A DNA stretch of 64,000 nt, taken from contig RWJK01000976.1 of assembly GCA_004335835.1 (NCBI GenBank), forward strand, positions 8,880 to 72,879, in the 5' to 3' direction. The translations under genes were made by a program, and so were the position numbers. Positions 25,201 to 34,563 of this stretch are shown here, one piece after another. The notes beneath the pieces are model-generated. The model ran no database searches. It saw only the letters and a program-made list of their open reading frames with translations, and had not been told where the DNA came from. Source of the DNA: Scenedesmus sp. ARA3 (Eukaryota > Chlorophyta > Chlorophyceae > Sphaeropleales > Scenedesmaceae). Numbering within the stretch: position 1 is the first letter of the stretch; the number at the start of each line of letters is the position of its first letter.

Positions 25201-26150
25201 TCCAGCAGTGCTGCGCAACTGTGCAGCGTCAACACCTGCAGGCGATTGCTGGCTGAGCGGACCTGCAAGGGCAAGCTTGGCGCCCGCTTTTGCAACATTA
25301 TGGGGGCTGCCAGCGCAGTGGCGCGCCCACCTTGCATGTTCTGTCATAGCTGCCAGTGATGAACCTGTCCCCTGACTTGTTGAAGGCACAGTTGGTCAGC
25401 GGCAAAATGTGTGCCCGCAGTACCTGGCCAAGCATCAAGTAGTCAGGCAGCAATCGCAGCATCCATGATTATAATCTGGCGGAGCAAGCGTGGCATACAC
25501 TGCTGTACGCTGCTGCGATGCCGACACAATGATTGCCGTGACATGTTTGCAGAAGAGTGGCATCCTGCAGGCATTGCTGTCGTGCAGGCGTTGCTACAAC
25601 TTCCATGCTTGTACTATGCAGCGCTTTGCTCTGGTGTGTTGTGGCTGTGCTGCTGCTGTCTGCCAACTGGGGCAATGCTGCTCTGGTGTGTGGCACCTTG
25701 AACAGGTCAAACTGCGAGTGCTGTGGCTCCAGCAGCTTCGCCACCAACCGCTGCAGCAGTTGCCGCAGCGCAGGCCGCTTGCTCTCCCCAATCAGTGGCT
25801 CCTGGTTTAATATCTGTGTCAGCAGCACCTGCACAACACAGCACATGTCCGACACGCAGCGCACAAGCAGTCGTGCAGCAACGTTGTCTAAATACTTGCG
25901 TGCAACTGTTGCTGACACCACCATGTACATGAAGCAGATTCAGCCTTACTGACACCTGTCTGCAGGCTCTTGGACTGCTTGCATGACCCTGGTGCCTGCA
26001 GGCTAGCAACCACCAGCAACCCACCTCCAGGTCCACATCAGGTGTCAGGTCCAGCAAGTCCAGCGGTTTGAGCTTCATGCAGCCATCCACATCATACTGC
26101 AGTATGATGCCGGGTGGGTAGTATCGCAGCAACAGCTTCTTGAGCTTCAT
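22260..26150 (-). CDS. DAW1: Dynein assembly factor ODA16/DAW1, WD40 IFT cargo adaptor
   Basis: ODA16 (DAW1, formerly WDR69) is the adaptor that loads outer dynein arms onto intraflagellar transport for entry into cilia. Eleven exons join in phase to 423 residues (human DAW1 is about 415): 26150-26025, 25828-25697, 25423-25331, 25104-25048, 24718-24604, 24442-24360, 24145-23935, 23601-23436, 23171-23087, 22777-22703, 22388-22260. The diagnostic N-terminal domain is intact: [16 protein letters not shown], then [11 protein letters not shown] and [13 protein letters not shown]. Eight WD repeats follow, with blocks such as [35 protein letters not shown] and a last repeat [15 protein letters not shown] ending in [12 protein letters not shown] single protein-wide match to this family leaves little doubt. 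One intron uses a GTCAGA donor (24603-24598). Confidence 0.95.
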
Positions 26151-27190
26151 TTCTCGAGTTTGACTGCTTCACCGCGAGAAACTACGTCCTGTACTGTGCA
26201 GGCACACACGAACGAGCAGAGCTCACAACACCAAAACGTACGATGCTAAACAAATTAATTAAGGTTTCGTTAATGAAACTTGGTCCTGAAGTTCGATGAA
26301 GATGCTGATGTCAACAGGTAACACTTGCTGCTGTGCAGTTGCTGTGCTTCTCCAAACACATACAACATTGTCAATAAAACCAAACTATATGAAGCCGTTT
26401 GCAACGAAGCTGGTGGGCAGCGTACTACGAGTTGTGAACCATGGCCTTGCAATATAAGAACCCTTGTTGAGGGTGCGCCCATTGCCCCGCAGAAGTTCCA
26501 TCATCTCCATGCATACGGATCCGATCTCTGCATAGTCGTATTAGCATTACTATTTTAAATGTTTTTGGTACCTTGCACAGTCCTTCCAACGGCACAGCTG
26601 TCATGTGCAGGCCTGTATGAAGTGCATGTGCCGCATGCAGGCTGCATGATTTCTTATGTCTTTGCTGCATGTAACCCGCACAACTGATTGCATGTAACAC
26701 CAGGCGCTGGAATATGCCGAACATTGTCCTGCGGGCGGAACCGGCGGAACCCGCCAGCTGCTCCCTGCTGGAGCAGATGCAGTGACAGTGTGCAACCTGC
26801 ATCAGAGGACAAAGTGTATTGTCTTGACACCATCCGTCGAATCAGGCTTGCCTTGAGTCCAAGTCCCGCATCAAGGAAAAGTTGCAAGAGATAATGGCTC
26901 TTCATTCCGGCAACAGCTCACTTGCACATCATGCAGACAGATCTGTCACAGCAGCGACGGTTCGCATGCCTTTGACTTCGGTCGCTCTGCTGTCACACCC
27001 AGCATCCCATTTGTGAGAACGTGTGTTCAGATATGGAATTTGACGCAGCAGGCTGCATAGATATGCTCTACCACGTTGTGCCATATTGACAGGAGTGATC
27101 CAGCCTTGTGTGACACCTTTAAACATCAACATGATGAAAATCACGAACAGCATATTGCTGTGAATGTGATGCTGTGCCCTGAGTGCTGAG
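26151..27190. other. Divergent intergenic region between ODA16 and the OPR gene
   Basis: About 1.04 kb between two divergently transcribed genes, so it should hold both promoters. It is AT-richer than the genes. I found no convincing motif, RNA gene or additional ORF. Confidence 0.6.
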
Positions 27191-28397
27191 ATGAGCGGCC
27201 GGTGGTCGCTGCATGGCACCCCCGTTCACAACAAGCCTTCGAATCATTCCTTGAATACGATCCAAAACACTACTCAGCCATTACGCCTGCAGCTACCCCG
27301 GCGGGCATGGGTGAGTGTGGCAGAGCCAGCTGCTGCTGCACCTGCTGCCTTCTGCTGGTCTTGCTTGCCATCTGCCATCAGCAACACGGAAGTGCATCAT
27401 GAATGCGGTTTCTTGTCACCGTTTCATGCATACAGTGAACTTGAGTGGAGATTGTAGTATCCAAGCTGTCCTGATGCATCGCCAATGTGATCTGCAGGTG
27501 TGCGGCACGCATGCGGGCATCCTGCCAGGCCACCTGAGCAGCAGCAACAACAGCAGTAGCAACAGCAGCAGTATTAATGGCAGTGCAGCTGCCAAGGCTA
27601 CTGCAGCACTTGCTACCAGCGCACCACCGCTTGCAGATGTGCTGGGACCTCATGCATGCAACAGCCAACCGGCCTGGTGCCCTGGCAGTGCACCCCAGAG
27701 ACAGCAGCAGCGGCTGCCTGAGCAGCAAAACCTGCAGCAGCAGGAGCAGCAGGCAGAGCATGAGCAGCTGTTGGTGCATTCCCTGACTGCGTACAGAGTG
27801 GTCAAGGCCCCGCATGCACCCAGCGACCTAGCTGCAGCCAGCAGCAATGGCGGTGGTGGCAGGAGCAGCAGCACCAGCAGCAACGGCAGCACGTTGGGTG
27901 CTACTGAGCATGCTGGAGGGTCTAGCAGCAGGAGCAACGCCAGACACAGCGTCGGAAACATCAATATGCTCAGCAACAGCAGCAGACGTGGCAGGTTCAC
28001 TGCCAAGGCACCTACAGGAGCAGGGCACATCACAAGCTGCATCAAGCGCTGCACTTGTTGGCAGGAGGTGAGCAGCACCTGCGTTGTGTGTAGCAACAAT
28101 GCGCGTGACCTGATCAGCGATGCGCATGCAGTATGTGTGACATGCCTCGCCAACAATGTGAATGCAGTCATGTGACATGTGTTTACGGTCCATCAGCATC
28201 AGCGGGACCTTATACAGTCCCATCAGGGCATGCTTTGAAGCAGGCTGCGCACTGAGTCATACTGTTTTCTGGCGGTGGCATTTGTTGCTCTGCAGCTCCA
28301 AGTTGTGTGGCAGGAGTACGGCCCTGCCTTCAACATCATCCATGTCAGCGCAGCCATCACGCACCTGGCACAGCTGAGCAGCATGGGCGGCACAAGG

Positions 28398-28428
<31 letters not shown>

Positions 28429-30637
28429 GTCAACACCCGCAGCGGCAGCAGCAGCAGCAGCAGCAGTGGCAGCATATGTCACAGCAGGAAGACAGGCAGC
28501 AGGTGATGGGCATACAGCTGGTTGCTGAACAGATGAACAGGCAGCACCAGCAGCTCCAGATGCAGCTGGGGCAGCAACAGCTGCTGCTGCAGCAGAAGCA
28601 GCAAGCCACAGCCCTCAAGGCGCACCACCAGCAGCAGCTGCAGCTGGTGCATCAGCTGCTGGAGGCTGCAGTGCCCCTCTTGCAGCAAGCTGGCTCACGT
28701 CAAGTGGCCAACATGCTGTGGGCGCTGGCGCAGCTGCGCTTCCCTTGGCAAGCTACTCCTGCTGCTGCCACTGCCACACTGGCACTAGCCGACAGGGCAG
28801 CCGAGCTGTTCAGCAGTGCTGAGGGGCAGCACCTGTCAAACATAGCATATGCAGCAGCCAAGCTGCAGATACCTGTCAGCTGCGCATGGCTGGCTGGGCT
28901 GCAGGAGGCGTGGCTGCAGCATGTGCTGCAGGCACAGCTGCAGCAGCAGCAAGTTTGCCAGTCCAGCAGCAGCAGCAGCAGTACCTCTCAAGGCAGGCTG
29001 GCTGCTGCAGCAGGTGCACCAGTCAGTCCTCAGGCTGCCGCCAACATGGTATGGGCACTGACACACCTGCAGCAGCGGCAGCAGCAGCAGCAGCCCTTCA
29101 GCACCAGCTGGCTTGATCAGATGGTTGCTGGCGTGGCTGATGACCTACCAGCATGGCCGGGTAGGAGTGTGGCGGTGCTGCTGTGGGGTTGCGCCAAGCT
29201 AGGGTACACAGTCAGAGAGCAGGCCTCATCTGCAGCACAGCAGCAGCAACAGCAGCCTTGTGTAGACAGCATAGGGGCAGAGCAGCAGAGCACAAGGTCG
29301 TCGCAGGTAGATATCAGAGCTAAGCAGCAGCAGCAGCAGCAACAACAGAAGCAGCGGCCGCATGTACCTGCGCTGTTGCTAAAGGCCTTGCAAGTCCACA
29401 GCCAAAGCTTCAGCAGTCAGGACGTGTCTCAGGTGCTGTGGGCAGCAGCTGCCATGGGCCTGCAGCCGCCCGCACCGCTGCTGCAGCAGCTGCTGGCAGC
29501 AGGCGGCACACACCTTCAACAGCAGCAAGGCAGCAGCAGCAGTGCAGGCGCACCAGGTGACTGTGCGACAGCCCATAGTGTGTCTCTTATGCTGCACTCT
29601 CTTGTCCAGCTGCGTGTGGTGCCGCAGCAGCAGCTGCCGCCGCACCTGCTGCGCCCCTGGCTGGCTGCGCTGCTGGCTGCTGCTGCTGCTGCTGACAGCC
29701 ACTGCCTGGCCTCTGCTGCCTGGGCCCTGGGCAGCCTGGGGCTGGCTGGCAGCTGCCCGCTGCTGCTCAAGGCACTGATGCAGGCGGCAACACAGCACCT
29801 GCAGCAGCAGCAGCAGCAAGGGCTTGCAGCGCAGGCAGCTGGCAGCAGCGGCGCTGTGTCAAGCAGGGCTGTGGCAAGCTTGCTGTGGGCTGCAGCGCAC
29901 TGTGCGCCAGCAGCACCTACTGACAGTGGTACAACCGCCACTGGGCCAGGCAGGCAGCATGGCAGGCGGTCTGGAGAGCTTCAGCTTAGCCGCACACATC
30001 GGCAGCAGTACTTGAAGCAACGGCAGCAGCGGCAGCTGATGCTGATGCTGCATGGCATGCGGCATGCTCAGCACGGCAGCAGTGCACGGCAGCATGGCAG
30101 TCCCACAGCTGCAGCAGCAGCAGCCAGCAGATCAAGCACCTCAGCAGCTGCTGCCAGCGCGCCTGGCAAGGATATGCCAGCCCATGGCGCCATCCACTCC
30201 GCTGCTGCTCAGCTGTTGCTAGCTGCTGCAAACATGCCGCCACACAAACAGCAGCAGCAGCAGCAGCAAGGCAATGGTGAGCAGCTGCAGCTTGAAGCAG
30301 AGCAGCAGCAGAGTATGCAGGTGCTGCCTGGTGCGTCGCTGCAGGACATGGCTCAGCTGCTGTGGGCAGTGAGCAGGCTCAACCTGCAGCTGCCTGAGCC
30401 GTGGTGGCAGGCCTGCCTGCTGCAGCTGCAGCAGCTGGCTCTGCAGGCCAGGCGATCTTGCAGGGCAGCTGCACAGCCAGGAGCAGCTGCAGGCGATAAG
30501 CAGCAGCAGCAGCAGCTGGCGCAGTCGTTGGCCGTTGCAGTATGGGCCACCGGCAGGGTTAAAACGTCACGCACGACGCAGCTGCGCGTGCAGCGGCGGC
30601 TCATCCGTGACCTTGCGCAGATAAGCCAACCATTCAT

Positions 30638-30678
<41 letters not shown>

Positions 30679-31340
30679 GCAGCTTGGGTGCCCAGGGCCA
30701 TGTTATGCTGCTGGTGGGGCTGGTGAGGCTGTGCACGGCAGCAGGCCACCAGCTGCGCTCGAGAGACTACCAGCGCCCCAGCAGCAGCAGCAATGGCAGC
30801 AGCAGCGGCAGCGGCAATCACTTCAAGTGGCGGCGGCGCTTCCGCGAGCATCGTCGCGGCGTGGTGTGGGTGCGTGATGCAGGCCTAGATCCAGCCTGGC
30901 TGCAAGCCTTCTGTGGCTCAGCAGCAGGACACCTGCACTCGCTGCCGCCGACTGGCGTGATTGCGCTGCTGTGGGCCCTTGCCAAGCTGCGCTACCACCC
31001 GGGGTCCAACTTTGTGGCCGCAGCCCTGCAGCGGCTGCAGCAGCAGCAGGCGCAGATGAGCGCGAGGCACGTTGCGCTGCTGCTGTGGAGCCTGGTGCGG
31101 CTGCAGCACGTGCCTGAGCAGCCGCTGCTGGGGGTTCTGCTGGAAGCATGGGAGCAGCGGCTGGCCTCGGCTGGCAAGGCAGACAGGCAGCAGGTGCAGT
31201 ACGCACAGCAGCAGCTGCGCCAGCTGCAGTGCTTGCAGCAGGGCTGCCAGGCCCAGCAGCAGCAGCAGCAGCAGTGGGAGGCTGAACGTAATGGGCTTGT
31301 AGCAGCAACTGTACAGCAGCGTGCACAGATAGGGGGTTGA
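27191..31340 (+). CDS. Octotricopeptide-repeat (OPR) protein, organelle RNA factor
   Basis: OPR proteins are the dominant class of nucleus-encoded organelle RNA maturation and translation factors in chlorophycean algae; each repeat is thought to read one RNA base. Three exons (27191-27310, 27498-28067, 28296-31340) join in phase to 1244 residues. Exon 1 is a basic leader with no acidic residue and looks like a transit peptide. The segment ITSCIKRCTCWQE spliced to LQVVWQEYGPAFN and HVSAAITHLAQ is the usual N-terminal cap of the family. About a dozen degenerate repeats follow, such as VANMLWALAQLRFP, LSNIAYAAAKLQIP, VAVLLWGCAKLGY, MAQLLWAVSRLNLQLPEPW, VIALLWALAKLRYHPG and VALLLWSLVRLQHVPEQ. Long poly-Gln, Ser and Ala tracts interrupt the repeats. 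No C-terminal RAP domain is seen. The RNA target is unknown. Confidence 0.88.
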
Positions 31341-31935
31341 GCGTTTTGAGGCAGTAGAGGGGTAGCCTGAGCGGTGATGCGTGGGTGCTAGCACCTGAGC
31401 TTGTGTTGACGAAACAGTTTTGAAAAGGTGATGGTTCACAGAGTGTTAGTGTAGCTGCGCAACATGCCATGCAACAGCCGAGCTGCTGTGTTCTGATGAT
31501 TCCGTCATGTTGAGGAACCTGTGAGTTAGCCTTGTATGGAAGCTTTGTGCGCCTGACAGCGCATGTGTGCAAGGTTGTGTGGTCCCCACCACTGTTAAAC
31601 ACTGCGGTGTATCATCATAGACGGCAGACTGAGTAGCGACATGGCCACATCACCGCGGCCTGTACAGGCACACTGTATGGGGCGTGCCATTGCTGTTGAT
31701 GCACGTTGATGGCGGGGCAAGCAGGACGGTAACCACTGGTTGGCAACCTCAAGCGTGTCTTGACTGGACAACACAGTCTGCAGGGCGTCTGCATTTCGTG
31801 CCTGTGCGGCTGATGAAAGGCTTTACAAGGTTGGCGTACTGTAAAATATCGCCTGCAGCTCTACTGCCGTACCATTGCATGCAGCATCACACAAAGACTG
31901 CCTGTCAGTCCATTGATGATTGTGGCAGGGACCTC

Positions 31936-32047
31936 CAATACGCAATACGTATGGTATTCAATACGCAGTACGTAATACGTAATACGCTCATTGGAGAGTA
32001 TTAATACGTGCCAAAATACGTGCAAATACGTCTGCAAATACGTACGT
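31936..32047. repeat. AATACG-rich cluster, left copy
   Basis: At least ten AATACG or CGTATT hexamers in both orientations in 112 bp, for example aatacgtaatacgc. A second cluster lies about 600 bp away at 32624-32690; the two may be the ends of one inserted unit. Confidence 0.7.
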
Positions 32048-32397
32048 GTCATGCTGCATTGAGCCAGCATACACTGTGCTACTGCAGCTGGACTAGCACT
32101 GCAGTGCCTGGCAGGCACTGCTACTACAGTACGGTACTGCAACCGTACTGTCAGCCTGCATACCTAGGGTTCTCTCCTGATGTTGAAGTACATCATAATG
32201 CGGCACATTCAGGTTACAGCTGTCACATCTGCGGCAGCAACACTTACTAGTAGGCCTATATGCATGCAACTACACTAACGGCACACAGCAGTGACTGGCT
32301 CGTGATGGACACATCCCTGGCAGCAAGTGTACGTATCAGCGGTGCCGCTGAAAGCATTCTTTAATAACATGTGCTCGTATATGCTGCTTTGCTGCAC

Positions 32398-32670
32398 ATG
32401 GCCGAGCGCGAATACGTGATCGCGCGAACTTTGGACGGCTTCCATGCCGTATCTGCCAAAGGGCTCTGGGAGGCCATGCTTGAGCCCTTCGGGTGCTTCG
32501 AAGAGTTAATCAATTTACAATATACTTTATATAAATACATCTACACGATATACGCGGTGCTGCGTGCCGTCAGGTATCGTTTTGCTGCAGCACGTGACCA
32601 ATATGTCAACCTCCCACTGGAAACTGCGTATTTTTTAGCGTATTCAGCTCGTATTGCGTACTGTACGTAA
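32398..32670 (+). other. Orphan 90-codon ORF between AATACG clusters
   Basis: Opens with ATG and begins MAEREYVIARTLDGFHAV, then EAMLEPFGCFEELI, with balanced amino acid use but AT-richer codons than neighbouring genes. I recognise no family. It lies inside the AATACG-bounded segment, so it may be cargo or a remnant of a mobile element. It could also be chance. Confidence 0.25.
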
Positions 32671-32690
32671 TTTAATACGTAATACGCTGC
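32624..32690. repeat. AATACG-rich cluster, right copy
   Basis: Several CGTATT and AATACG hexamers, ending in aatacgtaatacgc, a 14-mer also present in the left cluster at 31972-31987. No clean terminal inverted repeat or target-site duplication could be fixed by eye. Confidence 0.65.
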
Positions 32691-32754
32691 TCAGAACGGC
32701 GTAATGGAGATCCCTGGATTGTGGTTTACAACGTAAGCTGTTAATGCACAACAC

Positions 32755-32840
32755 CATACAATACAATACAATACAATACATCTCAGGATTGGAACCCTGC
32801 CCATTCAAGCCATAACCTTGCGGCCACCTGCGCCGTGCCC
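32755..32840 (-). mobile_element. tRNA-like SINE with (TATTG)n tail
   Basis: On the minus strand the sequence has a box A-like element (CGGCGCAGGTGG, 32835-32824), then 27 nt, then a box B-like element (GGTTCCAATCC, 32796-32786; consensus GGTTCRANNCC). It runs straight into at least five TATTG units (plus-strand tacaa, 32757-32780). Internal RNA polymerase III promoter boxes followed by a simple-repeat tail are the hallmark of tRNA-derived SINEs. It cannot be a working tRNA: the acceptor stem does not pair. The 5' limit is uncertain and could extend to about 32940. Confidence 0.55.
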
Positions 32841-32880
32841 AACTCTTTGAGTGGATCTTCACTACCTCCCAGCACCATAC

Positions 32881-32885
32881 TTACA
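32881..32885 (-). terminator. Possible TGTAA polyadenylation signal for the glucosyltransferase
   Basis: TGTAA on the sense strand about 160 nt past the stop, next to or inside the SINE-like element. Assignment is by distance only. Confidence 0.3.
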
Positions 32886-33041
32886 CTTTTAGATGAGGGG
32901 CAGATCGCCCAGGCCCACTGATGGTTACTTTCCATCACTTTTTGGTTGTGTTGAATGAGTATTTTGAATGGTTTGTGGTTGTTTTTGCCGCACACTTCAG
33001 GCATATGCCCTTGCTGCTACGGCTGTAGTGCCGCCGCCCCG

Positions 33042-34532
33042 CTACAGCTTGCCCTGCAGTGCCTGCCAAGGGCTGGCGGCTGCCAGTGCCACGTCAGCAG
33101 CAGCAGCAACGCCCGGGTAGCCCGCCACCTCCCGCGCCACCGCTGCTGCACGCGCCGCCATGGCGCTGTCAGCCAGCACAGCCTTGATGCGGCCCACCAG
33201 CGCCTGGCAGCAGCAGATGACAGCGAGGCACACACCTACTTGTAACGCTATGTGGGCTTGCTACAAAATCACTGCTGCTATGTGGGATGCTGGCAGTTAG
33301 CCCTCGTTGCACAAGCCGCTCTGACAGCTCCCGCAGCTTCGACAAGCTGATGCCCGGGTGACATGAAGCGGCTGTTACTGCTTACTGCCTTAGATGGAGA
33401 ATGGCTATTGTCAGCAGGCTCAATAAAAGCACAACAACAGCAAAGGCTGTTTCAGACGTGGTCTGCGCTCTCACCTCTGCGGAGATCTGGCGGAATGGCA
33501 GCGGCTTGCAGGCCACGCCAGCCTCGACCAGCCTGGCTGCCTGGAAGGGCTGGTCCAGCATGACAGGGCAGGGCACTGAGGGGATGCCTGCAGCGCATTA
33601 ATAGCGTGGTTGGAGAGGCACCCGCCAGTGGGTGTAACACCCAGTTGCTTTGCTGTTGTGCAGCACACACATGCACGTGCAGACAGGCAAGTACAGACTG
33701 GTGTCTTTGTGAACCTGAACACCAGCAACCTCAACAATTGCATAAACCAATTGTGCATGCAGCAAGCAACTTGGCTTGAGCGGATCGAGCTGGTCATGCT
33801 GGTTTGATGTGCAGGTAAGGCACCAGGGCTAGCAGCGCACCTGCCCGCAGCACCGCTCCACAGGTGCCCACACCGCAGTGGTGCACGGCCGCACAGCACC
33901 TGCAGCAGACGAACACGCACCTTTATTTCTTGCATACGCATCATGCATTCAGATGCCTTACTGCCCCTGCAGTGCAGTTTGCAAGCATAGAGAGCAACGC
34001 TAGGTGCAGCATGGACGCTATGGCTGGCTATCGGGCAGCAGAGCAGCGCCGAGGTGTGCTTTCTCACCTGGGCAGCAGCCAGTCATGTGGCGCATGCTGC
34101 ACGATCAGCAGCTCAGGCGGCAGCTGCACCTCACTCAGGATGGACTCCAGCTCAGACCAGCCAGCCACCAGCACAGCCCGCCGCTGCGTCAGCGTGACAA
34201 CCTGCAGCAGTCAAGGATGCACACCTCTTGCATGTAGATGCGGTCACTGCCGTGTGTGCAGGTGAACAACAGTAACGAACCACGCAGTTGAGGTACACTG
34301 CCTTGCACCATCCACTAACGGCGGTTGACTTGAGCTCTGAGCATTACCCTTGAAGTAATAACAGGCCTTTGTTTAGCAGTGGCAGAGTGGACACAGGATC
34401 TGCGCAGCATACAGCAGCCCTGCAGGCAGCAGCCGCAGCCGCACCTGCACCGCCAGCTCCAGCAGCGCCTTTGGGTCAGGCGCAGGCATGCTGCCAAAGC
34501 CAAGGTACAGCGGAGCTGACGCCTCACCACCC

Positions 34533-34563
<31 letters not shown>

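Larger units (their letters stand above)
31341..33041. other. Convergent intergenic region with mobile and repeat DNA
   Basis: Holds the 3' flanks of the OPR gene and the glucosyltransferase. Between 31.9 and 32.9 kb composition shifts to AT-richer DNA with AATACG-rich clusters, an orphan ORF and a SINE-like element. This is the most foreign-looking part of the window. Confidence 0.7.

Noticed and set aside
27650..28171. 173-codon minus-strand frame
   Set aside because: Leu/Ala-rich antisense of CAG-repeat coding sequence in the OPR gene.
32755..32840. Functional tRNA gene
   Set aside because: Box A/B-like elements are present but there is no pairing acceptor stem or anticodon arm, and a pentamer tail follows; better explained as a SINE.
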